This document shows positions 17,286-27,584 of a stretch of DNA of 64,000 nt, piece after piece. Origin of the DNA: Clostridiales bacterium (lineage in GTDB: Bacteria; Bacillota; Clostridia; Oscillospirales; CAG-272); contig JAAZAV010000034.1 in the NCBI GenBank assembly GCA_012514145.1, positions 1 to 64,000 on the forward strand, read 5' to 3'. Position 1 is the stretch's first letter. Each line of letters opens with the position of its first letter. Under the pieces are notes generated by a model that worked only from the letters and a program-made list of their open reading frames with translations, was not told the DNA's origin and made no database searches. The position numbers were made by a program, and so were the translations under genes.

Positions 17286-19346
17286 TTATTTTTCGCTCTC
17301 TGTATAGAACACCGAGTAGCCGAAACCTTCAAAACTCAGGCGCACTTTGCCGCGGTCAAGCTCTGCCGGAACTCCGCAAAGAGATGAGAAGCCTGTAATA
17401 CCGCCGGCTAATTCAAGCGCAGCTTCAGCGGGGCTGCGAACCGTATTTGCGCAGAAGCAGAGTTTACAGCTGCGCCCCATAATATCGGTGTATTCCCACA
17501 TACTCACCTTAACGGTATCGCAGGAGCTTTTTACCGCGCCTTCCTCAAGCTGCCAGAAGGGTCTGAATTTCGCCTTATCCCAGGGCACACAGTCCAGCGC
17601 TGTCCATATTTCGGACATGAGCTCCAATGGTTTACCGGTGTCGTTGGACTTGGGCAGCGTGCCGAACAGGATGCAGAGAGATATTCCCTCCTCCATAGTC
17701 CAGAGAGGCGGTTTTGCATAGCAGAGCATCTGAACAGGCATACCCCAGGCACGACCGGTCAGCATGGCGCGGTAGTAGCCCTCGGGCAGTTTGGTTATCT
17801 CGCCTCTCCAAAGCGGCATCTGGAAAATTTCGCCGTCCCAAATGCTGTGATAGAAGGACATGGCGCTGAAGTTGATGCACATGTTGGTGTGGCAGTTTAT
17901 GATTCCGCCCATGGGATCGATGACCGCATACAGCCGCTTCATCATATCGCGTATGGCAAGCATGCCGCAGGTGGGATGAAGTTCGCCCTTTGCGTCTCGT
18001 GTGCCGCAGCCGTGCGCCTCGTTAGCGCAGAACTTGGGTGTGAGGGTGGAGTCGAGATAGACACCGTCGAAGTGAAATCTCTCGATAAGGCGGCGTATGC
18101 CGTCGACGAAAATATCCCGTGCCTCCTCGGCATTATAGCAAAGGCGCGGCGCGCGCTGTGCCGGCAGGCGATACCACTTCCAGGCGTGGGGCGATGTTGC
18201 TTTGAATCTCACCTCCTCACCGATCTCCGACCACAAGGGTGAAAGGGTCGAGATTTCGTAACCGAAATATGGTATAACCTTGATGCCGCGGCGATGCGCC
18301 TCGGTAACTATCTTCTCAAGGCGCCGAGCGGTATTGCGGGTGAGATACTGGCTGTTCTGAATGTCGTTCCAAAGTTCATGGATATAGAGGGTATTTATAC
18401 CCAGGCGCTCTATTCGATCGAAGGTCATTTCACCCGTGTCTTCGAATTCGCTGAACAGGAACTTGTCATAGTCGACAAGAACCTTCTTTGCGCAGTCTAT
18501 ATGCAGTGCCCGCTCACGGTATGGCTGCTCGGGAAGCGGCTTTACCGGCGTGGTGATAAAGCCGAACGTAAAAGTTATGGGGTCAAGGCTTCTTCCCAGT
18601 GATTCGGCATAGCCCGCCCAGGAGGACGGCTCCCGGTCCAACAGACGCAGTCTGAGGACAACCTCGTTCTCCCGCCGCACCACCTCTACAGGTCTGCCTT
18701 CATACTCCCAATTAGCCGAATCCTCCGCGAAAAAGGCGAAGCCCGTCTCGTCATTTCCGAGGTAAAGCTGGTTGCAGAAGGGCAGCTCCAGCTTATCGGG
18801 CAGGAAACCCGCCGATTCCAGTACGCCCTTCTTCTCCGCGCCGTCCGCCAGATAACTGACGAAAGGCCATACGGAATAATATCTGACCGCCTCGGGTTTC
18901 AAAGGTATCTCGAGTGTCAGCCCGGTGAGATTAAAATGCAACTCCGGGTCCTTGGTATAGCCGAGAGAATCCAGTATCGACTGACCGCGGGACATTACTG
19001 CCAGCGACGCGAAGACGCAGCCGTCGTATTCGACGCGGAATGAGGTGTTAAAGATGAAATTTAGCGTGTCTGCCGAGCAGACGACGGTGGCAGTCTCTTC
19101 GGTCACATCGTCCATGAGGAAGGAACGCGCCGCCGTCACCGTCTTTTCCTCGCCGTTTTCACATACTGTGACCCGGATTGCTCCTGCAAGCAGCTCACGC
19201 CCCTGAGAGGTGAGCGAGGATGGGAAAAGGCTGCCGTCGAAGGCGAATTCCCTGCCCCATACGTCAATTTTAAAGGCGCCGTCAGATTCGGATGCCTTAA
19301 CGGGAGTCCACGGGCGCATTACTTTGCTGCTGTCGGCTGTATACAT
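17286..19346 (-). CDS. Putative TIM-barrel glycoside hydrolase, family not assignable by eye
   Basis: N-terminal beta domain, then IKVIPYFGYEIS, FHFDGVYLDSTLTPKFC, GGIINCHTN, FYHSIWDGEIF; TIM-barrel with Asp-rich strand ends; no signal peptide. Confidence 0.55.
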   Translation of the reverse strand: MYTADSSKVMRPWTPVKASESDGAFKIDVWGREFAFDGSLFPSSLTSQGRELLAGAIRVTVCENGEEKTVTAARSFLMDDVTEETATVVCSADTLNFIFNTSFRVEYDGCVFASLAVMSRGQSILDSLGYTKDPELHFNLTGLTLEIPLKPEAVRYYSVWPFVSYLADGAEKKGVLESAGFLPDKLELPFCNQLYLGNDETGFAFFAEDSANWEYEGRPVEVVRRENEVVLRLRLLDREPSSWAGYAESLGRSLDPITFTFGFITTPVKPLPEQPYRERALHIDCAKKVLVDYDKFLFSEFEDTGEMTFDRIERLGINTLYIHELWNDIQNSQYLTRNTARRLEKIVTEAHRRGIKVIPYFGYEISTLSPLWSEIGEEVRFKATSPHAWKWYRLPAQRAPRLCYNAEEARDIFVDGIRRLIERFHFDGVYLDSTLTPKFCANEAHGCGTRDAKGELHPTCGMLAIRDMMKRLYAVIDPMGGIINCHTNMCINFSAMSFYHSIWDGEIFQMPLWRGEITKLPEGYYRAMLTGRAWGMPVQMLCYAKPPLWTMEEGISLCILFGTLPKSNDTGKPLELMSEIWTALDCVPWDKAKFRPFWQLEEGAVKSSCDTVKVSMWEYTDIMGRSCKLCFCANTVRSPAEAALELAGGITGFSSLCGVPAELDRGKVRLSFEGFGYSVFYTESEK

Positions 19347-19425
19347 ATCATCATCTCCGTTTTGTCATTTATCCAAGGCTCTGAGCCGCTCTTTGGCGGA
19401 ATCGTATATTATTTCTTTGTTCACA

Positions 19426-22167
19426 TCAGACAAGTTTTACATGCCCCTTGAGACCGCCGGCTTTGCCCTCGGGAGCCTTTACCAGCACTCTCAGTTCAAC
19501 GGTGCTTCCCGCCTCGGCGTCAAGCTCAATCTCAAGCCTGCCGCCGTCGCAGGAGCCGGAGAACGCCTGTCTGCCGCCGCACCATACGCCGACTTCGGAG
19601 CCAAGCACACCGTCGAAGCGCAATACAGGCTTTCTCTCGGCGGCGGCCTTTATTGCGGGCACGGTCACAAACGCACGGTAGAGCCGCCAGCCCTCGATGA
19701 AGGCTTCGGGATATTTGCCCAGGTCGGTGGGTTCAAGTGAGTTCATATCGTCGTCGGTTATAATCATCAGCGGGTCGGGAGCCTCGGCACAGTTTGCCGG
19801 AGACATACGCCAGCCGGTAACTCTGCGGTCGAGTGCCGAGTAGATGTATGCGGGCTGAGCCACCTTTTTGACTTCGAACACCACGCCGCCGCCCACCAGT
19901 CCCTCGGATGATGCGGTGAGAACTATGCCGTCGCCGCCCGACTTTGTCTGAACAAGCGCCTGACACCAGCCGCAGTACAGTTTGCGCTCATATGCGTTAT
20001 CCGGTTCATGGGAATTGGGGTCGCCGTTGCCAACACCGATAACCGCGCCATAGCCGTTAAGTGTGAACTTCACAAGATTGTCTGCGGTGGGAACAACATT
20101 GCCCTCGGCGTCCAGAGCGCAGATGTTCACCGCCACCGTGTCCATGCCGTCATTAGCGATCTGGCGTCTTGCCGGAATCACACCGAGGCGAACAGCCTTT
20201 CCGGTGGTCTTGACTTCGTAATAAGAGACCTCCTCGCCGTTTCGGTAGCCCTTGGCAGACAGCACACCCGGCTCATATTTAACCTGCCACTCTAATTGCT
20301 CGCAGACATTGGAGGCTCTGCGCCCCAGGGATACGCCGTTGAGGAAGAGCTCCGCTTCGTCGCAGTTGGTGACCGTCATGACGCGTATAGTTTCACCGGC
20401 GCCGTGGTTCCAGTGAGGGAGTATATACATCATCGGCTCGTCGACGAAGCACGCCTTGTTAAAGTAGTAGGAGTCCTTGGGAAAACCGCAGGTGTCCATG
20501 ATGCCGAACTGAGAGGATACCAAAGGCCACTCGAAGGGTGTCGGCTCGCCCCGGTAGTCAAATCCTGTCCAGATGAAGATACCCGACATATATTCGTGGT
20601 CAAGCACGAATTTCCAGGTCTCGCGGATAAGCTGTCCCCATGGCACCCGCTCCTCGTCGTAGCCCGACAGCAGGTGGGCGTCCATATCGGTCTTGTAGCA
20701 GCCGCGGGTAGTTACCGCGCTGTTATTCTCCGAACCGACAATCGCCAGCTCCGGGAATTTCTCGTGGAAGGGCTCGATGCCGTTCAGACCGTAGTTGATG
20801 CCGACAACACTCATCTCCATACCGGCTCCCTCTGAAGAAAGACCGCCGTTCATGGCACCGGTATAGTACCTTGTATCGTCCAGCGATTTGGCGCGGCTGA
20901 GCATGCGCATGTAAATACAGCGTCCCTCTGCGGTGCCCTGCAGCGGCTCCTCGTTAAAGAGCGAATACATGATGACCGACGGGTGATTGCGGTCGCGGCG
21001 AACCATCTGCTCCACCGCGTCCAGCACCTCGGGACGGCTCTCGAAGCGGCGGTTCTCGTCCATGACAAGAATGCCGTATTCGTCGCAGGCGTCAAGTATC
21101 TCCCGCGCCGGCAGATTGTGGGAACAGCGGTAACCGTTTACTCCCATCTCCTTGAGCAGCTTGATACGGTAATATTGGATCGAATCGGGAACCGCCACGC
21201 CGACGCCCGCATGATCCTGGTGACAGCAGACGCCCTTGATTTTCAGCGAACGGCCGTTGAGGAAGAAGCCCTTGTCGGCGTCAAAATAAAACTCGCGGAA
21301 GCCGATGCGGGTGCTGTCGCTGTCAAGCTGACTGCCCTTCTCGTCAAAGAGCCGTATCTTCGCCGTGTAGAGCTTCGGATCGTCGATATCCCAGATTTCC
21401 GGATTCTCCACGGTCAAAGTGAGCCTGCCCTCGGTCTTGCTGTCCGCAGGTATCGTGAAGTCGCCGGAGATTCCGGTTGCAGCCACGCTGCCGTCCGGGG
21501 CAAAGAGCGCCGCACTGAAACGGACGGTTTTCGGCTCGTATGAGATGTTGCCGCATCTGACCTCGCACTCGACACTCCAGCCGTTCTCACCCTTTACGGG
21601 CTTGATCCACAGACCGTCATGGGCGATGTGTACGGTCGATTTGGCGAAGAGACGGACGTGACGGTATATGCCTGCACCTTCATACCACCAGCCCTCGGTG
21701 GCGAAACCGTCTATGTGTACCGAAATGACATTGGGGCGATCGCCGAAGTAAACCCGGTCGGTTATGTCAATAGGAATCTCGTTGTAGGCGCTGAAAGAAC
21801 GTGCCATAAGCGAACCGTTGACGAAAATCTCCGAAAAGACCGAAATGCCCTCGAAATTGACAAGTATCTGCCTGCCCTTCAGCTCCTCGTCAAGGCGGAA
21901 GGTCTTGCGGTACCAGCTGTTGCTGCGGGTGCGGTAGCCGTGGGAGTGCAGATTCTCCTTTGCGAAATCGCTCTCGGCGTAGTAGTCGTGGGGCAGATCC
22001 AAGACGCGCCAGCTGTCATCGTCATAGGACGGCGCCGCCGCGCCGGGTGCGTAACCCGCCTTGGATATCATGTAGGAGCTGGAATGGGTGTTGCGTATGC
22101 CGCTGTCCAGCTCGCCGAGGTTGAATTTCCATTCCTTGTCAAGCAGAAATACCTTTCTGTCTGCCAT
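19426..22167 (-). CDS. GH2 beta-galactosidase-like
   Basis: KEWKFNLGELDSG, LDLPHDYYAESDF, IKGVCCHQDHAGVGVAVPDSIQYYRIKLLKEMGVNGYRCSHNLPAREILDACDEYGILVMDENRRF, VIMYSLFNEEP (acid/base), IFIWTGFDYRGEPTPFEWP. Confidence 0.92.
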   Translation of the reverse strand: MADRKVFLLDKEWKFNLGELDSGIRNTHSSSYMISKAGYAPGAAAPSYDDDSWRVLDLPHDYYAESDFAKENLHSHGYRTRSNSWYRKTFRLDEELKGRQILVNFEGISVFSEIFVNGSLMARSFSAYNEIPIDITDRVYFGDRPNVISVHIDGFATEGWWYEGAGIYRHVRLFAKSTVHIAHDGLWIKPVKGENGWSVECEVRCGNISYEPKTVRFSAALFAPDGSVAATGISGDFTIPADSKTEGRLTLTVENPEIWDIDDPKLYTAKIRLFDEKGSQLDSDSTRIGFREFYFDADKGFFLNGRSLKIKGVCCHQDHAGVGVAVPDSIQYYRIKLLKEMGVNGYRCSHNLPAREILDACDEYGILVMDENRRFESRPEVLDAVEQMVRRDRNHPSVIMYSLFNEEPLQGTAEGRCIYMRMLSRAKSLDDTRYYTGAMNGGLSSEGAGMEMSVVGINYGLNGIEPFHEKFPELAIVGSENNSAVTTRGCYKTDMDAHLLSGYDEERVPWGQLIRETWKFVLDHEYMSGIFIWTGFDYRGEPTPFEWPLVSSQFGIMDTCGFPKDSYYFNKACFVDEPMMYILPHWNHGAGETIRVMTVTNCDEAELFLNGVSLGRRASNVCEQLEWQVKYEPGVLSAKGYRNGEEVSYYEVKTTGKAVRLGVIPARRQIANDGMDTVAVNICALDAEGNVVPTADNLVKFTLNGYGAVIGVGNGDPNSHEPDNAYERKLYCGWCQALVQTKSGGDGIVLTASSEGLVGGGVVFEVKKVAQPAYIYSALDRRVTGWRMSPANCAEAPDPLMIITDDDMNSLEPTDLGKYPEAFIEGWRLYRAFVTVPAIKAAAERKPVLRFDGVLGSEVGVWCGGRQAFSGSCDGGRLEIELDAEAGSTVELRVLVKAPEGKAGGLKGHVKLV

Positions 22168-22224
22168 ATTGTTCCTCCGTATATTTTATATAATTTCTTA
22201 TTTGAGTCTGTCATGGCTGCTGAT

Positions 22225-22253
22225 ATTATCTCACTTTGCACCGAGCTTGTCAA
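22225..22253 (-). promoter_or_regulatory. Promoter TTGACA-N17-GATAAT for the GH2 gene
   Basis: Plus-strand ATTATC 22225-22230 and TGTCAA 22248-22253, 17 bp apart. Confidence 0.65.
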
Positions 22254-22328
22254 GAACTGTTTCCCCGACTTTACACTGAAATATGAAAGTCCGCACCCGT
22301 TAAAGGCGCGGACCTGTTATAACATGAT

Positions 22329-23837
22329 TTAGCCCATCGCTTTGAAGGCTTCGATGAACAATGCCAGCTTTTCCTCTGCAGCCGGACTTGCGGAGGCGTA
22401 CAATGACGCGAAATCCTTTGTTTTCTTTTCCATCAGGGTGCGCATCACCGTACCGAAATTGTTCAGGCTCGATGAGTAGACATAAGCCAGGTCGGTGGTG
22501 GGAGACGCATGGATCATGTCGACTATCTGGCCCGAGATGTCGTCGCGGATGTATTTTGTCTTGAGGGCGACCTCGTAATATACCGGGGTCACGGTGCGGT
22601 AGTTCTCGGCACAGGATGCCTCAAGCGCGGCGCACACTGTATCCAATTGACCGCAGGTCACAGGAACCATCAGCATACAGACACTGTTGTGCACCAGCGC
22701 GCCGTAGTTTTCGATTGTCTCGTCCAGCTTGGGATAGGGTATTATGCCGTAATCTGTCTCCATATCCCGGAAGAACACCGCCGAATAGAAGTAGCCGAAC
22801 ATAAAGGTCATCTCGCCGGGTATGAACTTGGCGGGTATCTTTATACGCAGCGAATCCTGAGTGGCGGGATAGAGAAAGGCGCCTTCGTTCTCATAGAATA
22901 GCGAGTAGAGCTTTTCGCTGAAACTCACCGTCTTTTCGTTGTTTGCCGAGATGTAGGGTATGCCGTCCTTATCCCGGGAGGTCAGGCGTATGCCCGAGTC
23001 GAACACCATGTGGTCGGTAGTACTGGCGGTCACCACGCCCACGCCGTATTGATCGCCCTCGTCGCGGGTGCCGTCGCCGTTGAGGTCGGCGTAGCACTTC
23101 TTGACATAGCCCGACAGTTCATCAATAGTCCATGCACCGTCAAGCACCTTGCCGTATAGCACTTCATCGGTCTCGCTGCCGGATATCTTCTCAAACTGAT
23201 CCTTGTTGAAATACATGCAGCTCATGTATGAGAGCATCGACAGTGAAATGTCGCCCAGCAGGAAGAAACGGTGGTTGCCGATCATCATCTCGTCCATGTA
23301 GGCGTTCGCCCACCAGGGCTGCTCCCAGTCGAGATATTTCGCGTCGATAAGATCTACAAACAGCGACTCGGTCACCAGCGGAGCCAGTGCCGACTGCGTG
23401 GAGTCGATAATATCATAGGCATCGTTGCCTGCAAGCACGTTTTCGCGTATCGATGCCGCCATTTTATTGAATACATCTTTTTTAATCTCGAATGAGATGT
23501 TAAGCCGTTCCTCAACCGAACGGATGCGCTCATACTGAGCCGTGACGACTATATCGCCGGTATCCTCGGTTGTCCAGTTTATGGCGTCCGCGTCGCCGCC
23601 GTGACTGTCGGTATAGGTCACCTTCAGCTTCGCGCCGTCGAAGTCAAGTTCGGGCAGGCTGTCCTTGGTGTCCTCACGGGCGGTTTCGGCGGGTTCGGTC
23701 TCAATAGTCTCAACTGCGGAGGTTTCGGCGGCGGTGTCCGACACCCCGGTATCACCACCGTCACCACCGCAGGAGGCTAATATAAGCGGGAAGCTGAGTA
23801 TTGACAGAGCAAGCAGAATTGCGACAGCTTTTTTCAT
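22329..23837 (-). CDS. Extracellular solute-binding lipoprotein (SBP paralog 2)
   Basis: MKKAVAILLALSILSFPLILASC lipobox; GNDAYDIIDST, WEQPWWANAYMDEM, DLNGDGTRDEGDQYG, DYGIIPYPKLDETIENY. Confidence 0.85.
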   Translation of the reverse strand: MKKAVAILLALSILSFPLILASCGGDGGDTGVSDTAAETSAVETIETEPAETAREDTKDSLPELDFDGAKLKVTYTDSHGGDADAINWTTEDTGDIVVTAQYERIRSVEERLNISFEIKKDVFNKMAASIRENVLAGNDAYDIIDSTQSALAPLVTESLFVDLIDAKYLDWEQPWWANAYMDEMMIGNHRFFLLGDISLSMLSYMSCMYFNKDQFEKISGSETDEVLYGKVLDGAWTIDELSGYVKKCYADLNGDGTRDEGDQYGVGVVTASTTDHMVFDSGIRLTSRDKDGIPYISANNEKTVSFSEKLYSLFYENEGAFLYPATQDSLRIKIPAKFIPGEMTFMFGYFYSAVFFRDMETDYGIIPYPKLDETIENYGALVHNSVCMLMVPVTCGQLDTVCAALEASCAENYRTVTPVYYEVALKTKYIRDDISGQIVDMIHASPTTDLAYVYSSSLNNFGTVMRTLMEKKTKDFASLYASASPAAEEKLALFIEAFKAMG

Positions 23838-23948
23838 AATATCCCCCATAAGACACTTCTGTTTATCGTAATCTTGCTCGAAAAGCCCGAAATAATCGGA
23901 AGTACACGGTTGTCATTTGTTATCGTTGACGTCTGCTGATGACCTGTT

Positions 23949-25670
23949 TTACGGATTTACTGTTTTCCAGCTTCCTGCCGGAATGGTTTTGCCGTCGGCT
24001 TCAAAGCCGGTGGCGGTGCGGTTTACGTAAATCCTTGTGCCGTCCGAATAGGTAACTCTGACAACGCCCTTTGCCACGATGTCGTGGCGCTCCATGAAGC
24101 AGTACTGCAGACGGCAACGCTCCTTATACTCGTCGTATACCCGTCCCACGCAGTCCACACCGTGAGCCAGTTCGGCAAAATCGGCGCAGGTTAAATCTGC
24201 CTCGCCCATCCAGTTGCCCCGCTTGCCGGTGGGGTCGTCCACGAAGCGCGAGTAGTAGTAGAATGAGGGTCTGCCGTTGAACTCCGCCACCTCGAGATAA
24301 ACTTCCGGCTCTTTGAGAGAGGCGTTAACGGTGTCGGAAGAGGGGTTTGAGGTGATGATACCGTTGTAAACCAGCTGCCATATAGGCACATATTCGTCGG
24401 TCAGCGGGCTCTTTTTGGTACCCGCAAAGACCGTGTAAAGACCGTAGTCCAGGTCGCCGCTCATATGGTCGAAGCAGCCCTCGGAGGATATTCCGCCTAT
24501 CTTCTCCGCCGCATCGCGCATGATCTCACGGGTATGCTTCACCCATTCGGTTCTTGTAAGCGGATGCTCCGGGTCGAAGCAGCGGCGGGCGGGAACGGTG
24601 CTTATCACGTCGATATAATGAGTGCCGCGGAATCCCAGGTCACGCAGGTCGTCGTGGGTCTTTAAGTATATCGGCTTGGCTGCCAGCGGGCAGGTGTTGT
24701 ACATCATGCCGCCGCTCCAGGAGCCGCCGCGCTGGGGCGAACCGTCGGAGTTCTTTATAGTGTAGTCCTCGCTGAAACAGTCGGCTATCCGGTAGGCATC
24801 GGTGGCATTGGTATGGCAGACCAGAGCGTAGTCCATTGATTTGGCTTTGGCGATAAGGGCGCGAAGTCCCTCCTCGCCGCCCAGTGCCGGCTCAACCGGC
24901 AGCGCCTGAGGCCAGCGCCCGTCATGACCGCGGATGTTCCAGCCCACAAGACAGAACTCGGCTTTCTCGATGCCACGCGCCTTGAAGGCGTCCATTATTT
25001 CGCCCACGCGCTTGAAGTCCACCGCCACATGCATGGGAGGCTCGTTCTCAACGGTCTGTTCCTCGACCGGTGTGGGAACCGGCTTCCAGCCGCAGCGGAT
25101 ACGGACATAAACCGACTCGGCGGTGTATTTAAGTATCTCTCCCGCCCTCTCGGCGATAGGCACACAGCCGTCAGACAGGCGATATTTGCGGTACTCACGG
25201 GCTATGCCCGAATAATCGGCGTCCGCGCCCTCCAGCAGATGGTATTTAACCGCCATGTCCTCGTCGGGTATTACGCAGTCGGTCATAAATCGGGCAAAAA
25301 CCGTGTATTTGCCATCCTTCACGCGGATGACGCCCTGCATGTCGTATTTCATGCTCACCGCGTAGGCGCAGAAGCAGACTCTCGGTGTCTTTGCGCCGAA
25401 CATGGGCATGATGAAGCCCAGTCCCGTCTCGCAGTCCTCGTGTCCTTTGAAGTATGTCAGAGTGTTGCGGGAGCTGACGATGTAGCCGGCTTCACCCTCG
25501 GATGCGGTGAAGTAGTCCGGCATAAGGTCGACATATTTGAATTTCTCGGTGACCGATGAGGCGGCTATGACCGCGGTCGTCACATTGCCATCCGCTGTCA
25601 GCTTTACTTCAAGCTCGGCTCTGCTTCCGTCGGGGCGTATACCGTATGCGTATGCGCATTCGTGTGCCAT
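23949..25670 (-). CDS. Putative glycoside-hydrolase-like TIM-barrel protein (DUF5696-like)
   Basis: MHVAVDFKRVGEIMDAFKARGIEKAEFCLVGWNIRGHDGRWPQ, GTHYIDVISTVPARRCFDPEHPLTRTEW, GGISSEGCFDHM. ATG at 25670 immediately follows the upstream TAG stop. Confidence 0.5.
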   Translation of the reverse strand: MAHECAYAYGIRPDGSRAELEVKLTADGNVTTAVIAASSVTEKFKYVDLMPDYFTASEGEAGYIVSSRNTLTYFKGHEDCETGLGFIMPMFGAKTPRVCFCAYAVSMKYDMQGVIRVKDGKYTVFARFMTDCVIPDEDMAVKYHLLEGADADYSGIAREYRKYRLSDGCVPIAERAGEILKYTAESVYVRIRCGWKPVPTPVEEQTVENEPPMHVAVDFKRVGEIMDAFKARGIEKAEFCLVGWNIRGHDGRWPQALPVEPALGGEEGLRALIAKAKSMDYALVCHTNATDAYRIADCFSEDYTIKNSDGSPQRGGSWSGGMMYNTCPLAAKPIYLKTHDDLRDLGFRGTHYIDVISTVPARRCFDPEHPLTRTEWVKHTREIMRDAAEKIGGISSEGCFDHMSGDLDYGLYTVFAGTKKSPLTDEYVPIWQLVYNGIITSNPSSDTVNASLKEPEVYLEVAEFNGRPSFYYYSRFVDDPTGKRGNWMGEADLTCADFAELAHGVDCVGRVYDEYKERCRLQYCFMERHDIVAKGVVRVTYSDGTRIYVNRTATGFEADGKTIPAGSWKTVNP

Positions 25671-25671
25671 A

Positions 25672-26655
25672 CTACTTCCTCTCATCGCCGATAACATCGA
25701 AGTCCGAAATGTCGAACTTCCATACCGGTCTGCGTCTGAATTTCTGCTTGAAGCTGCGTTTCAGCTTGCCCTGCTCCTCAAGGTGCACATAGCATGCCGT
25801 GTCGCAGGCTCTTCCGCAAATGGATGTGACATAGCTGTGCCGTATCGGCGGGTAGAAATAAATCTTCCTCAGAAGATCGCGCGCCCTCTCGGGGGTTATC
25901 TCCGCCTCGCCGGCGATGAGTTCCAGGCGATCTTTCTCGCTGAAGAAGTCGTCGGGACGCATGAAGGGATTCTTCACGCCCGCACCGCCTTTGTAGTATA
26001 CGGCACAGCGCCAGCTGTCGGTCATGCCCTTTTCGTCGATGCAGTGACCCGGGCAGGCTTTCACGCACTCGCCGCAGTTGTCACAGAGGTGAGGCTCGGA
26101 AACGGGGTCGGGCTCCAATTCCGCGTCGGTTATAACGAATATAATGCGCTGCAGCGGGCCGAAATCGTCGGTGAGCAGCTGACCGTGGAAGGACTTCTCG
26201 CCGATTCCGCACTTGACGGCCGAATCGATGAAGTCGAGCTGCGGTTCCTTGTCGAGGCCACGGACGATGTCGCCGGGCTGCATCTCGGGGTTGGTTATAT
26301 CCGAATTCTCGTTGATAATAAGGCGCTGTCTCTTCTGGGGCAGAGCCTTGAAGCCCTCCTCCTCCAGAAGCTGCGCCACACGGAGTGCCCCTGAAGGCAT
26401 CATGACCTCTTCGAGATTCTCCACCGACATTGTAGTATACTGATAGTAGGTAGTTCCCTCCTCAATCCCGCGCAGATAGCCGCGCAGTATGCGGAAGGCG
26501 AGACAGATAACCGTCTTTGCCTGCGGGAATATTGCGAACAGCGGATCCTGTTTGTCAAAGCGGGATGCCGGGGCGAAACCGACGAGATCGGCGGCGCAGT
26601 CAACGGCGGTTTTTATGACAGCGTTTTTCAGTTCTTTCATTGTCATATGCGTCAT
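25672..26655 (-). CDS. QueG/reductive-dehalogenase-like 4Fe-4S protein (paralog A)
   Basis: GIGEKSFHGQLLTDDFGPLQRIIFVITDAELEPD and CDNCGECVKACPGHCI, plus C-terminal SICGRACDTACYVHLEEQGKL. ATGA overlap with the upstream gene sets the start at 26655. Confidence 0.75.
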   Translation of the reverse strand: MTHMTMKELKNAVIKTAVDCAADLVGFAPASRFDKQDPLFAIFPQAKTVICLAFRILRGYLRGIEEGTTYYQYTTMSVENLEEVMMPSGALRVAQLLEEEGFKALPQKRQRLIINENSDITNPEMQPGDIVRGLDKEPQLDFIDSAVKCGIGEKSFHGQLLTDDFGPLQRIIFVITDAELEPDPVSEPHLCDNCGECVKACPGHCIDEKGMTDSWRCAVYYKGGAGVKNPFMRPDDFFSEKDRLELIAGEAEITPERARDLLRKIYFYPPIRHSYVTSICGRACDTACYVHLEEQGKLKRSFKQKFRRRPVWKFDISDFDVIGDERK

Positions 26656-27584
26656 ATGCGTCCACTCTCCTTCAGATGTTTTCTGCATGCGACATCACAG
26701 GCCTTTCCGCAGAGGCAGGGGGAATAGCCATAGTTTATCTTTGGCAGGAACTTAAGCTCCGGATAAATAGCCCGGGCACTTTCGGCGTTGAAACGGTATT
26801 CGCCGTTGAGAATCGCTTCACGGTTGGGATTGTCCTTGAGGAAGTCGTCCTTCATGAAAGGATTGGAGCGGTGCGCGCCCTTGTAGTACACCGAACACTG
26901 CCAGGTGTCAAGCCCTTCGTCGGATATGGCGTTTCCCGGGCATGCCGTTATGCACTTGCCGCAGTTGTCGCAGAGTCCGCCCTCAAATTCCGGATCGCAC
27001 TCCAGCGGGCAGTCGGTTATTATAAACGCCCAGCGTATATATGGTCCGTATTTTGGAGAAAGGATACGCCCCGACTTGCCCACCTCGCCCAGACCGCAGA
27101 CCTTTACGGCGCGACCGAAATCGATGATAACATCGGGAACGGGCTTGCCCTCCGCCACCGGCACGGCGTGAATCAGCTCGTAGGTGTCGATAACCTCGGG
27201 ATTGGTGGACTTGTCGCCCTTGATTTTCAGGTTGGAAATCATGCGCTGGGTACAGGCGTCCCAGCCGTTATTCTCGATAATCGCCGCCAGCTTGAAGAGC
27301 AGTATCTCGGCTAACTCCTCATCGATATGTTTGACGCCCACGGTGGAGTAGTTGTAGCTCTGCCGCCCCTCGCTCATGGCGTCGTAAAATGCGGAGGGAA
27401 CCGCTATGCCGAGACCGATTATACACTTCGCCTTGGGGAGAATCTGCTTCGGGTCGCGCTGAGGATGCTCTCCCTCAAAGCCGGCGATGTCACCGATGCC
27501 GCAGACGGACGCGCCGAAACGCAGCGCCGCCGCCTTTATCTCGGCAGCCGTTATCGTCTTTCTCTCACTAAGATTCACGCTCAT
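26652..27584 (-). CDS. QueG/reductive-dehalogenase-like 4Fe-4S protein (paralog B)
   Basis: VCGLGEVGKSGRILSPKYGPYIRWAFIITDCPLECD and CDNCGKCITACPGNAI, plus CLCGKACDVACRKHLKESGRI. ATGA overlap with the upstream gene. Confidence 0.78.
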   Translation of the reverse strand: MSVNLSERKTITAAEIKAAALRFGASVCGIGDIAGFEGEHPQRDPKQILPKAKCIIGLGIAVPSAFYDAMSEGRQSYNYSTVGVKHIDEELAEILLFKLAAIIENNGWDACTQRMISNLKIKGDKSTNPEVIDTYELIHAVPVAEGKPVPDVIIDFGRAVKVCGLGEVGKSGRILSPKYGPYIRWAFIITDCPLECDPEFEGGLCDNCGKCITACPGNAISDEGLDTWQCSVYYKGAHRSNPFMKDDFLKDNPNREAILNGEYRFNAESARAIYPELKFLPKINYGYSPCLCGKACDVACRKHLKESGRI

